A DNA stretch of 64,000 nucleotides from Candidatus Sulfotelmatobacter sp. (GTDB taxonomy: Bacteria; Vulcanimicrobiota; Vulcanimicrobiia; Vulcanimicrobiales; Vulcanimicrobiaceae), in assembly GCA_035504415.1 (NCBI GenBank), contig DATJRY010000021.1:124001-188000 (forward strand). Direction: 5' to 3'. Within the stretch, counting starts at the first letter, position 1, and every line of letters starts with the position of its first letter. A program made the position numbers and the translations under genes. Below, piece by piece: positions 36,693-44,977 of the stretch. The notes beneath the pieces were generated by a model. The model was not told the origin of the DNA and searched no databases. It worked only from the letters and a program-made list of their open reading frames with translations.

Positions 36693-37400
36693 ATGGCGGC
36701 GCGCGCACGGCTCCTCGATCTCGGCCGCCGGGAATACCGCCCGGTGCTGGAGCTGCAGCGCGCACTGCATGCCGCCGTCAGCGCCGGCCACGAACCGGAC
36801 ACGTGGCTGGTCGTCGAGCACGAGCCGACGGTCACGCTCGGCCGCAACGCCAAGGAGTCGAACCTGCTGCTCGCGCGGCCGCTGCTCGAAGCCCGCGGCG
36901 TGGCGGTCGTCCCGGTCGAACGGGGCGGAGACGTCACCTATCACGGGCCGGGTCAAGTGGTCGTCTACCCGATCCGCCGGCTGGCGCGCTTTCGTGAGGT
37001 CGTGCCGGTCGTCAACGCGATCGAAACCGCCGTCATCTCGACGCTGCGCCGTTTCGGCATCGTCGCGCAGCGGCGCGCCGAGCATCGCGGCGTGTACGTC
37101 GGCGACGAGGCGATCTGCGCGGTCGGGCTCGCGGTGCGCGGCATGACCTCGCTGCACGGCTTGGCCCTCAACGCCGACACCGCGCTCGACTACGACCGCC
37201 TCATCACGCCGTGCGGAACGCCGCAGTTCGGGATCACCTCGATCTCGGCGCAGCTCGGCCGCGAGGTGACGTGGGCGCAAGCGCGCGACGTGCTGATCGA
37301 GGAGCTGGCCGGCGCGTTCGCCGTCGAGTTCGAGCGCGAGACGCTCGCGCCGGGGGCGCCGCTGCCCTTGCCGGCGAATCCCGTGGTCGCGATAGCATGA
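36693..37400 (+). CDS. lipB: Octanoyltransferase LipB lacking the catalytic lysine
   Basis: Transfers octanoyl from acyl carrier protein to lipoyl domains, the first step of lipoate synthesis. The 235 residues show RGGDVTYHGPGQVVVYPI, MTSLHGLALN and the catalytic Cys174 in LITPCGTPQFGITSI. The Lys that forms the dyad (KICSLGLR in E. coli LipB) is Ala140 here: the stretch reads GDEAICAVGLAVRG. The codon is GCG, so this is not a reading ambiguity. The rest is well conserved. Its stop overlaps the next gene (ATGA). Confidence 0.92.
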   Translation: MAARARLLDLGRREYRPVLELQRALHAAVSAGHEPDTWLVVEHEPTVTLGRNAKESNLLLARPLLEARGVAVVPVERGGDVTYHGPGQVVVYPIRRLARFREVVPVVNAIETAVISTLRRFGIVAQRRAEHRGVYVGDEAICAVGLAVRGMTSLHGLALNADTALDYDRLITPCGTPQFGITSISAQLGREVTWAQARDVLIEELAGAFAVEFERETLAPGAPLPLPANPVVAIA

Positions 37401-37660
37401 GCGTGACCGACGAGCAGATCCTGGCGGGCTTTGCGAACCTGCACCAGGTCATCACCACCGGCTTCGACGCCGTGCGCGCCGAGATGGCGGCAATGCGCGC
37501 CGAACTGTGCACGGAGTTTCGTGGCGAGCTCGGCTCGCGGCTCGGCGCGTTCGAGAACCGCATGATGCGGCGCTTCGATCAGATCGACGCGCGGTTCGAC
37601 CGCCTCGAGGCGCGCGTCGACGATCACGAGCGGCGCATCTCCACCCTGGAAACCCCATGA
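37397..37660 (+). CDS. Small coiled-coil protein between lipB and lipA
   Basis: An 87-residue acidic/basic helical protein. Residues about 25-85 show heptad-like spacing (FENRMMRRFDQIDARFDRL, EARVDDHERRISTL), predicted to form a coiled coil. Both ends overlap its neighbours by four bases (ATGA), so it is coupled to lipB and lipA. One Cys lies in AELCTEF. No family was recognised beyond general resemblance to short coiled-coil proteins; a scaffold or partner of the lipoate enzymes is possible from context alone. Confidence 0.7.
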   Translation: MSVTDEQILAGFANLHQVITTGFDAVRAEMAAMRAELCTEFRGELGSRLGAFENRMMRRFDQIDARFDRLEARVDDHERRISTLETP

Positions 37661-38541
37661 CCACCATCGACCTGATCGACCCGCAACCGCCTCGCCGCAA
37701 GCCCGAGTGGCTCAAGGTGAAGCTCCCGCACGGCGAGACCTACGAGCATGTGCTCGACGAGGTCAAGCGGCTCGACCTGCACACCGTCTGCCAGGAAGCG
37801 CGCTGCCCGAACATCGGCGAGTGCTGGGGCGCCGGCACGGCGACGATCATGATCCTGGGTGACACCTGCACGCGCGGCTGCCACTTCTGCAACGTCAAGA
37901 CCGGCTCACCGAAGGGCGAAGTCGATTGGCTCGAGCCCAAGCGCGTCGCCGAAGCGGTCGCCGAGCTGGGCTGGCAGTATTTGGTGCTGACGGCCGTCGA
38001 CCGCGACGATCTGGCCGACGGCGGCGCCGCGATCTTCGCCAGCACCGTGCGCATGATCCACAAGAAGGCGCCGGATGCGAAGGTCGAGTGCCTGACCGGC
38101 GATTTCGCCGGCGACCTCGCGGCGCTCGACGTCGTGCTCGACGCACAGCCCGAAGTGCTGGCGCACAACCTCGAGACGGTCGAGCGGCTGCAGAGCAGCG
38201 TGCGCGACCGGCGCGCCGCCTACCGCCAGTCGTTGGCCGTGCTCGCGCACGCGAAGCGATCCGGCAAGGTCACCTACACCAAGACCTCGCTGATGCTCGG
38301 CCTGGGTGAGACCGAAGACGAGATCGCGCAGGCGATGGACGACGCACGCGCCGTCGGCGTCGACATCTTCACCATGGGTCAGTACCTGCAGCCCACCAAG
38401 CGTCACCTCGACGTGGTCGAGTTCCTCACGCCGGAGAAGTTCGCGCGCCTCAAGGCGCTGGGCGAGAGCAAAGGCTTCGTGCAAGTCGTCTCCTCGCCGC
38501 TCTCGCGCAGCTCGTACCACGCCGAACAAGCCTTCGTCTGA
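37657..38541 (+). CDS. lipA: Lipoyl synthase (radical SAM)
   Basis: Inserts two sulfur atoms into octanoyl-lipoyl domains. The 294 residues have both iron-sulfur motifs: the auxiliary cluster CQEARCPNIGEC and the radical-SAM cluster CTRGCHFC. The C-terminal Ser in PLSRSSYHAEQ completes the auxiliary cluster. LMLGLGETEDEI and MGQYLQPTKRHL are standard LipA blocks. It starts inside the stop of the coiled-coil gene (ATGA). The MFS gene follows 7 bp later. Confidence 0.96.
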   Translation: MTTIDLIDPQPPRRKPEWLKVKLPHGETYEHVLDEVKRLDLHTVCQEARCPNIGECWGAGTATIMILGDTCTRGCHFCNVKTGSPKGEVDWLEPKRVAEAVAELGWQYLVLTAVDRDDLADGGAAIFASTVRMIHKKAPDAKVECLTGDFAGDLAALDVVLDAQPEVLAHNLETVERLQSSVRDRRAAYRQSLAVLAHAKRSGKVTYTKTSLMLGLGETEDEIAQAMDDARAVGVDIFTMGQYLQPTKRHLDVVEFLTPEKFARLKALGESKGFVQVVSSPLSRSSYHAEQAFV

Positions 38542-38548
38542 GCCGGCG

Positions 38549-39943
38549 GTGACCGACGGGCTGCCCCTCCCGCGGCGGCGCGTCGCCTATCTCGCGCTGG
38601 CGATCTCGGTCGCCATGTCGGTGCTCGACGGCTCGATCGCCAACACGGCGCTGCCGACGATCGCGCGCGATCTGCACGCCGACGTCTCCGCTTCGATCTG
38701 GGTCGTCAACGGCTTTCAGCTGGCGGTCACGGCGACGCTGCTGGCGTTCGCCTCGCTCGGTCAGCTGCGCGGCGCGGCACGTATCTATCGTCTCGGCGTG
38801 GTCGTGTTCATGCTCGGCTCACTCGCCTCCGCGCTCTCGCACACGCTGCCGCTGCTGATCGCGGCACGTGCGTTCCAAGGCATCGGCGCGTCGGCGATCA
38901 TGTCGATCTCGCCGGCGATCCTGCGCGAGATCTTCCCGCGCGCGCAGCTGGGCCGCGCGCTCGGTCTCAACGCGCTCGTCGTCGCGACCAGCTCGGCGGC
39001 CGGCCCGACGATCGGCGGCTTCATCCTGGCACTGGCGCCGTGGCCGTGGCTGTTCGCCGTCAACGTCCCGTTCGGCGTGCTCAACATCGCCCTCAACAGC
39101 GCGCTGCCCGGGGACGAGCGCGCGGGCGGCTGGCCCGATCTCGTCAGCGTGGTGACCAGCGCGCTCGCGTTCTCGCTGGCGATCTGGGGACTCGACGGCT
39201 TCGCACGCGCCGAGCCGCTGTGGGAGATCGCGGTCTGGATTGGCGCGGGCGTCGTCGCGGCGGTCGTCTTCGTGCGGCGGCAGTTCACGCTCGAGCGGCC
39301 GATGATCGCGCTGGACCTGTTCCGCATTCCACCGTTCGCGATGGCGGCCGCGACGTCGCTGGCGACGTTCACCGCGCAAGGCTTGGCCTACATCGCCCTG
39401 CCGTTCTTCTTCCAGGAGGCGTTGGGGCGCACGCCACTCGAGTCGGGCTTGCTGCTGACGGCGTGGCCGCTCTCGATCGCCGTCGTCGCGCCGATCGCGG
39501 GACGCCTTGCCGATCGCTATCCGGTCGGCATCCTCGCGACGCTGGGCTTGGCGGTGCTCACGGTGGGGCTCGGCTCGTACGCCGGCATGCCCGCGCATCC
39601 GTCGGCGGCGATGATCGTCGGCCACGGAGTCATCTGCGGTTTGGGCTTCGGTTTCTTCCAGTCGCCGAACAACCGCGAGCTGATCGGCAGCGCGCCGCGC
39701 AGCAAGAGCGCCAGCGCGTCGGGCCTGCTGGCCGCGATCCGCGTCGGCGGTCAGACCGTCGGAACGGCGCTGGTCGCGATCGTCTTCGGCCTGTTCGGCG
39801 CTTCGATCGCGCACGGCACGCCGACCGCGACGATCGTCGGCCGCGCGGCGCCGGTCGCGCTCTGGGTCGCCTGCGGTTGCGCGGGCATCGCGACCCTGGC
39901 CAGCGCGTTGCGCCTCTTCCAGCGGGGTACACACCCGGCATGA
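38549..39943 (+). CDS. MFS transporter, DHA2 (EmrB/QacA-like) family
   Basis: Multi-helix drug-type carrier of 464 residues with about 13-14 hydrophobic segments. The opening LAISVAMSVLDGSIANTALPTI is the DHA2 helix-1 motif, followed by SIWVVNGFQLAVTATLL, then RAFQGIGASAIMSISPAIL (helix 4) and TSSAAGPTIGGFILALAPW (motif C). The start is GTG 38549, 7 bp after lipA, with no strong ribosome site. It overlaps the rhodanese-like gene (ATGA). Substrate unknown. Confidence 0.85.
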   Translation: MTDGLPLPRRRVAYLALAISVAMSVLDGSIANTALPTIARDLHADVSASIWVVNGFQLAVTATLLAFASLGQLRGAARIYRLGVVVFMLGSLASALSHTLPLLIAARAFQGIGASAIMSISPAILREIFPRAQLGRALGLNALVVATSSAAGPTIGGFILALAPWPWLFAVNVPFGVLNIALNSALPGDERAGGWPDLVSVVTSALAFSLAIWGLDGFARAEPLWEIAVWIGAGVVAAVVFVRRQFTLERPMIALDLFRIPPFAMAAATSLATFTAQGLAYIALPFFFQEALGRTPLESGLLLTAWPLSIAVVAPIAGRLADRYPVGILATLGLAVLTVGLGSYAGMPAHPSAAMIVGHGVICGLGFGFFQSPNNRELIGSAPRSKSASASGLLAAIRVGGQTVGTALVAIVFGLFGASIAHGTPTATIVGRAAPVALWVACGCAGIATLASALRLFQRGTHPA

Positions 39944-40326
39944 GCATCACGGAGATCAGCGCCGACGCGCTGCTCGGCATGGCCCCCGCCGACGTGACCA
40001 TCCTCGACGTCGGCCAACACGCCGGCAAAGCGGAGATCCGCGGCGCGGTGCGCTACCGCCCGCATGACCTGCTGCGCCCCGATCACCTCGTGCTCCCGCT
40101 CGCACCCGAGAAGCCGGTCGTCCTGTACGACGCGGACGGGCGCGGCGATCTCACTCGCAAGGTCGCGGACCGTTTGGCCTCGTCCGGCTACGGCGACGTG
40201 CGGATCCTGCTCAACGGCTTCGCGGCCTGGACCCAGATCGACGGACCGACACAAGAGGCGTCGCTCGAGCAGATGGTCCCGCCGGCCGAGCCCGACGAAG
40301 TGCAAGCGCTCGACCGCCGCCTCTGA
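39940..40326 (+). CDS. Rhodanese-like domain protein lacking the active-site Cys
   Basis: A single rhodanese domain of 128 residues: VTILDVGQHAGKAEIRGAVRY at the N-terminal strand, then KPVVLYDADGRGDLTRKVADRL where the persulfide Cys is expected, and a final strand VRILLNGFAAW. The active-site loop has Asp64 in place of Cys, so sulfur transfer is not possible by the usual route; such domains act as binding modules. It is coupled to the MFS gene by a four-base overlap and faces the truncated Pro-Thr gene across 6 bp. Confidence 0.8.
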   Translation: MSITEISADALLGMAPADVTILDVGQHAGKAEIRGAVRYRPHDLLRPDHLVLPLAPEKPVVLYDADGRGDLTRKVADRLASSGYGDVRILLNGFAAWTQIDGPTQEASLEQMVPPAEPDEVQALDRRL

Positions 40327-40332
40327 CGGCGC

Positions 40333-40824
40333 TCAACGGCGCTGTTGCGCCTGGACGCCGATGGACGTGCTGGTGACGCTGACCGGCACGCTGACCGTCG
40401 CGCCAACGGTGTCGCCGACCGTTACCGTGCAGGTACCGCTCTCGAGCCCGGGTGTGACGGTGAAGGTCACCTGCGCCCCGCTGGTCGCCGGCGTCGCGGT
40501 CGTCGGGCTGATCTCGGCGACGAACCGCTCGGCAACCGGCGACTGGTTCGCCGGACTCGGCGTGCAGCTGATCGCCGACGTGAAGCTGCCCGCATAACCG
40601 GCTTCGCTGACCGCCAGCGGCGCCGGCGTCGGCTCCGGCGAGCCGAGGAAGAACGCGATGCTGTTCGGCGTCGCGAGCGGGGTCGGCTGCGCCGCGGCAG
40701 TCGGGGTCGGCGTCGGCATCGGCGTCGGCGTAGGCGTCGGTCCGCTCAGCAGCTTGTAGAGGACCAAGATCGCCGACGTCGCGCCGGCAGTTGCCACACG
40801 ACCCGACCAAAGCGACACAAGCAC
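40333..40824 (-). CDS. Truncated Pro-Thr linker/Ig-like protein
   Basis: A 163-residue relative of the two Pro-Thr lipoproteins. It keeps only the linker (residues about 28-52) and the C-terminal domain with two Cys (AISCTPSPAN, SGTCTVTVGD), ending VQAQQRR. The beta domain and lipobox are missing. The first 27 residues hold only a weak hydrophobic stretch (ATAGATSAILVLYKLL), which might serve as an anchor. It could be a decaying copy or a secreted variant with an unrecognised signal. Confidence 0.55.
   Translation of the reverse strand: MLVSLWSGRVATAGATSAILVLYKLLSGPTPTPTPMPTPTPTAAAQPTPLATPNSIAFFLGSPEPTPAPLAVSEAGYAGSFTSAISCTPSPANQSPVAERFVAEISPTTATPATSGAQVTFTVTPGLESGTCTVTVGDTVGATVSVPVSVTSTSIGVQAQQRR
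40700..40743 (-). repeat. Tandem hexamer repeats (Pro-Thr linker)
   Basis: Six-base GGCGTC/GGGGTC-type units on the plus strand, read as Thr-Pro repeats on the minus strand. It is the shortest of three such tracts in the window. Confidence 0.75.
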
Positions 40825-40973
40825 CGATCCAAAGGGGAACGGGCAAACTGCATCCCCGTAGGTGACACTCGGTTCGCTGTCCCGCCGGACGACTCCAGCC
40901 GGCGGCAGCTATCGAAACTGAGCGGTCTCGCGACCAAGGACGAACACCCGTCGGACCGTCGAATCTGAGCGCG

Positions 40974-41639
40974 ATGACGACCCGATCGACGTTTCTTGCC
41001 GCCGGTGCGACGGTAGCCGCCGGCGCACTGGCCAGCGCCCCAACCGTAGCGGCCGACCAAGGCCACGCGATGTATCAGGTCCTCGCGCGATCGGCGCGAC
41101 ACCGCCAAGTGATCGCTGCACCGAGGCTCAACGGCGGCGCGGCACTGCGGTACGCGGGCAACACGCTCAACGCGTTCCAGTTCGCGCTGGGCCAAGGCGC
41201 CGGTTCGTGCCACGTCGTCGCGGTCTTCTACGGCACCTCGCTCGGCTACGTGCTCGACGACCAGATCTGGGCGCGCTACAAGATCTTCGACCTGCTCGAC
41301 GCCGCCGGTGACCCGCTGCCGACGATGGTGCACTCGCCGGCAAATCCGTTCTACCGCGCGCGCTCGACGATGAGCGCGACGGCGAACCCGAGCGACGAGC
41401 GCGGCTTTTATCACGACTTCACCGTCGAGGCGCTCACCAGGCGCGGCGTCTCGTGGTTCGCGTGCGACAACGCGCTGCATTCACTGAGCGGACAAATCGC
41501 ACAGATGCATGGTGCCGACGCGAGCCGCGTCTACCAGGACCTCGTGACCCATCTGGTCCCGGGCACGACGATCGTTCCGGCCGGCGTCGCCGCGATCGTC
41601 GTGGCCCAGGAGCTGCACTACGCCTTGCTGCCGGCGTAA
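40974..41639 (+). CDS. Exported DsrE-like protein (copy 2)
   Basis: A 221-residue paralogue of the protein at 31690-32364. The export signal TTRSTFLAAGATVAAGALAS resembles that of copy 1 (xRxTFLAA). Shared blocks are IAAPRLNGGAALRYAG, GFYHDFTVEALTRRGVSWF, Cys164 in FACDNALHS and GTTIVPAGVAAIVVAQELHY. The conserved Cys and the GxxIVPxG...Q pattern point to a DsrE/F-like fold, not proven. It converges on the four-gene lipoprotein operon with only 4 bp between stop codons. Confidence 0.65.
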   Translation: MTTRSTFLAAGATVAAGALASAPTVAADQGHAMYQVLARSARHRQVIAAPRLNGGAALRYAGNTLNAFQFALGQGAGSCHVVAVFYGTSLGYVLDDQIWARYKIFDLLDAAGDPLPTMVHSPANPFYRARSTMSATANPSDERGFYHDFTVEALTRRGVSWFACDNALHSLSGQIAQMHGADASRVYQDLVTHLVPGTTIVPAGVAAIVVAQELHYALLPA

Positions 41640-41643
41640 CCGC

Positions 41644-43179
41644 CTAGGGACCGACCGTCACCGTGACGGTCTGGCTCGGCACGTAGACGTAATCACTGCT
41701 CGCCATGCCGAGGTCGTAGAGGTTGAAGGTGCACGTTCCGATCGTGGTGCCCGTGATCGTATACGTCTCGACCCCCGTCGCCGAGTCGAAGGCGCCGGGC
41801 GTGACCAACGCGTCTCGGTTGTTCCCCGACGCGTCGAAGCAGCCGGCATCAGCGCCACCAAAGTTCTGGCCGCCGGACTGGACGCCCAAATTGGTGGTGG
41901 TTCCGTAGTCCGATCCGGTCACGGTAGCCGTGTTCGTGCCGGAGAGACTCAGGCTGACGGCGGTCGGTGAGACGGTGAGCGGAACGATCGTGTACGTCTG
42001 CACCGCGTTGTACGGTCCGACCGTGAACGGCGTCGAGCCGTTCGCGACGAGCGATGCGGTGGCGGTCGACGTGTCGACGTTGGAGCCGCCCACGACGGGC
42101 CCGTTCGAGAACGTGACCGTCGCTGGTGCGGTCAGCTCCCCGTCGGTGTAGAGGCCGACGGTAAAGTACTCCTGATCGAACTCGTAGCTGTCGTCGGGGA
42201 TCGAAGCGACTTGCGCGTAGCCGGACGGCGTGGACCCCGGGCTCGGGAAGGTGGGCAGATCGTTGGCGAAATTCGCGTTCTGGTACGGGAAGAGCAGGAC
42301 GTGCGATGAGGAGGAGACGGCCGTGACCGGCGCGGCGGTGCCGCTGACGTCGTAAAACGGGCGTGCGGTCGTGTCCGCGTCCTGGGTATCGTAGCCCGCT
42401 CCGTCCGCGTCTTCGAACCAGGGGAAGAGCCCGTTCGACACCGGCGTCCCGCCGGTGACGACGACGCGGACCGCGCCGCCGAAGCCTTGGTTCTCATATT
42501 GTCCCCAGTCGGCCGCGAAGTTCGTCGTCGTGTCGGAGTACATCCACACCGTCTCGTCGTTCCAATTGTCGACGACGGGCCCGAACGCGATGTTGACGAC
42601 GGTCTGGCCGCCGACCACCGTCGCCGACGCGCTGGTGGTCGGGGCATACGCCAAGATGGAGGTCCCGCTCGGGAAGCCGTCGCCCTCGTAGGAAGGCAGG
42701 CCGCTGACGGTGCCTTCGTCCGTGGGCGTCTGGTCGACCTCGTAGCCCTGGATCGACTCGGTCGCGGCGAGAGTCGGCAGAAGAATCGTGCAGGTGGAGA
42801 CGGTTCCGCTCGCCGTGCATTCGGTGGCCGAGCTGCCGGCGGAGACGTCGGCGTAGACCGTCTTCATCGTACCGCCGGCGGTGACGGTGAACGCAACGCC
42901 GGCGACGGCCCGGGAGATGTACTTCGGCGTTCGCACGGACGACGCGATGCGCCCGACGAGTGCCTTTGCCTTGGTGGGACGTACCGGCTTCGCACGGTTG
43001 ATCGTGAACGTCACGCGCACGCCGGAGCCGGCCGGTGAGACGGGGCTCGTCGTCGGCGCGGTCGAGGGTGAGGTCGGGACGGCGGCGTGCAGCGCACCGC
43101 CGCCGCCGCCGCTGCAGGCGGCGAGCAGGACAGCTGCCAGCGCCGGAACGCCGACGCGGCTGAGGTCGAAACGTACCAT
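41644..43179 (-). CDS. Large lipoprotein of the RxPKYxS family (copy B)
   Basis: A 511-residue lipoprotein with lipobox LLAAC and SGGGGG. Family marks: VTFTINR, RTPKYISRAVAGVAFTVTAGG, VYADVS, a Cys pair (ECTASG, STCTILLPTLAATESI), EVDQTPTDEG and SYEGDGFPSG. The middle region has FPWFEDADGAGYDTQ and YEFDQEYFTVGLYTDG. Like copy A it ends at a GTCTFNLYD...TVTVTVGP module and lacks the extra C-terminal Ig-like domain. It is the last gene of a four-gene minus-strand operon (14-bp gap upstream). Confidence 0.7.
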   Translation of the reverse strand: MVRFDLSRVGVPALAAVLLAACSGGGGGALHAAVPTSPSTAPTTSPVSPAGSGVRVTFTINRAKPVRPTKAKALVGRIASSVRTPKYISRAVAGVAFTVTAGGTMKTVYADVSAGSSATECTASGTVSTCTILLPTLAATESIQGYEVDQTPTDEGTVSGLPSYEGDGFPSGTSILAYAPTTSASATVVGGQTVVNIAFGPVVDNWNDETVWMYSDTTTNFAADWGQYENQGFGGAVRVVVTGGTPVSNGLFPWFEDADGAGYDTQDADTTARPFYDVSGTAAPVTAVSSSSHVLLFPYQNANFANDLPTFPSPGSTPSGYAQVASIPDDSYEFDQEYFTVGLYTDGELTAPATVTFSNGPVVGGSNVDTSTATASLVANGSTPFTVGPYNAVQTYTIVPLTVSPTAVSLSLSGTNTATVTGSDYGTTTNLGVQSGGQNFGGADAGCFDASGNNRDALVTPGAFDSATGVETYTITGTTIGTCTFNLYDLGMASSDYVYVPSQTVTVTVGP

Positions 43180-43193
43180 GACTCGGTGGTCCT

Positions 43194-44966
43194 CTACTTC
43201 CGGTGCTTAGCGGAGATCGTCGCGTCGAGGGTGGAAACCGTCACGGGGACGACGAGCGTGTTCGCCCCGCCGTCGGAGATCGTGAGCGCGCACGTCCCCG
43301 ACGCGGTCCCCGGCGCGACCGTGAACGTCGACGACGTCTGCGCCGTGATGTCCGCGACGTCGGTGGAGGGTTGGCCGGACGGGTTCGGCTGACACGTCAG
43401 CGCCGCGCTGAAGCTCGCGCTCGGATTGGACGACTCGCTCGCCGCCACGGTGGCAGCCGCCGATCCAAACTCGAGCGCAAGGGCGCTGGGCGCTGCCGCG
43501 ATCGCCGAGGCGGGTTGCGCCGCGATCGTGAGGGTCGTCGCCGGCAACATCAAGTCGGTGTCGGCATCGCCGAGCGAGAACGAGCAGCTCCCTGCCCCGA
43601 CCGGGATGACCGAGAAGGCTTGGACGCCGGTCGTCGCGTCGATCGTTCCGGACGGAACGATCACCGCGTAGCCGCCGTTGCCGTTCGCGTCGAGACACGG
43701 CGAAGCTTCGCCTCCGCTCGTCGAACCGTAGTCGGTGAGGCTCGCGCTAGCCGGCGTGCCCACCGCGAGCGACGTACTCGCGAGCGACTGCGAGAGCACC
43801 GCGAGGACAAACGGCTCGCTGTCCGTGTACGGGTTGCCGCCGTTACTGGCCGGAAAGCCGACGCTGCTCGGGCTCGCAGTAAGATTGTTCGACGCCTGGA
43901 TGGTGTAATAGGGCGTCGAAGCCGGCGGGACGCTGCCGTCGTACGAGATGGCGTAGATGAACGTCGACTCCGGAAAGAAGAAGTACCCCCACGCGTAGTC
44001 GTCGGTGGGCATCGACACCGTCTGCGCCAGGCCTCCCGACGGCGGCGGCACGATCCCGGAGCTGTTCAGGTAGACGTTCTGGTCGTTGGCGAATCCGGCG
44101 TTGCGATAGGGATACACGAGCACGTGCTGCGTCGGCGTGCTCGATCCGACGAATGTTTGGATCGTCGGCGCGACCGCCGCGCCGTTGACGTCGACGAATG
44201 ACAGCGGGACCTTATCGCCGTCGCCGGCGGATCCGTCCTGGTTTAGCCACAGCATGGCGCCGAGCGCGAGGACCGGCGTGCCCGCGACCGCGACGATGCG
44301 CGTCGTCGGATAATCCTGGGCGATCGTCGAAGCCTGCGAATAGAAGTTGAGCGGGGAGAACCCGCCGATCACCGGGGAGAGGCCGACCAGCGTTACGCCC
44401 GTCGTCCCGGACGACGCCGGCGTCACGGACCCGCTGCCGACGGCCAAGATGTTGGCCTTCGTCGCGAAGCCCGTCCCGTATCCGTTCGTCTCGTCGAGGG
44501 GCTCCTGATCGAGCTCGGTGACGGTCACCGTCTCTCCGGTACCGAGGATCGGGATCGGGACCGTGCACGTCTGTTGGTAGTTGTTACTCGCGGTTCCCGG
44601 ACCCGGGCACACGACGTTGTTCGGGACGTTCGCGACGTCGACGTACAGCGTCTGCGAGCTGCCCCCCGCGGTGATCGCGACCTCGACGCCATCGACGTTC
44701 GGGGCGAGATACTTCGGAGCACGCCGACCGGACGCGCTGGTCTTCACCGGCCACGGCGCTCCGAGCGACGAGCTTGGCTTCCTATCGATCGTGAACGTCA
44801 GCTTCGTGGTCTTCGACGACGGCGCGGAGGACGGTGCGCCGGTCGGCGTGACGGCGGGCACGCTCGGGCGGGTCGCACCACCGCCGCCCCCGCCGCCGCA
44901 GGCGGCGAGGAGCAGCGCGGCGGCGATCGAGGCCGTGCCGAACGCGAGGGTGGATCGTTGTAGCAT
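43194..44966 (-). CDS. Large lipoprotein of the RxPKYxS family with C-terminal Ig-like domain (copy C)
   Basis: A 590-residue lipoprotein with lipobox LLAAC and a Gly-run. N-terminal family marks are LTFTIDR, RRAPKYLAPNVDGVEVAITAGG, LYVDVANV, QTCTVPIPILGTGETVTV and ELDQEPLDE. The region up to about 490 ends with GSCSFSLGDADTD, where copies A and B stop. A further ~95 residues form the shared domain (ALTCQPNPSG, SGTCALTISDGG) ending ISAKHRK. AGAGG is 8 bases before the ATG, which follows copy D by 11 bp. Confidence 0.7.
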   Translation of the reverse strand: MLQRSTLAFGTASIAAALLLAACGGGGGGGATRPSVPAVTPTGAPSSAPSSKTTKLTFTIDRKPSSSLGAPWPVKTSASGRRAPKYLAPNVDGVEVAITAGGSSQTLYVDVANVPNNVVCPGPGTASNNYQQTCTVPIPILGTGETVTVTELDQEPLDETNGYGTGFATKANILAVGSGSVTPASSGTTGVTLVGLSPVIGGFSPLNFYSQASTIAQDYPTTRIVAVAGTPVLALGAMLWLNQDGSAGDGDKVPLSFVDVNGAAVAPTIQTFVGSSTPTQHVLVYPYRNAGFANDQNVYLNSSGIVPPPSGGLAQTVSMPTDDYAWGYFFFPESTFIYAISYDGSVPPASTPYYTIQASNNLTASPSSVGFPASNGGNPYTDSEPFVLAVLSQSLASTSLAVGTPASASLTDYGSTSGGEASPCLDANGNGGYAVIVPSGTIDATTGVQAFSVIPVGAGSCSFSLGDADTDLMLPATTLTIAAQPASAIAAAPSALALEFGSAAATVAASESSNPSASFSAALTCQPNPSGQPSTDVADITAQTSSTFTVAPGTASGTCALTISDGGANTLVVPVTVSTLDATISAKHRK

Positions 44967-44977
44967 CTCCTAGTCCT

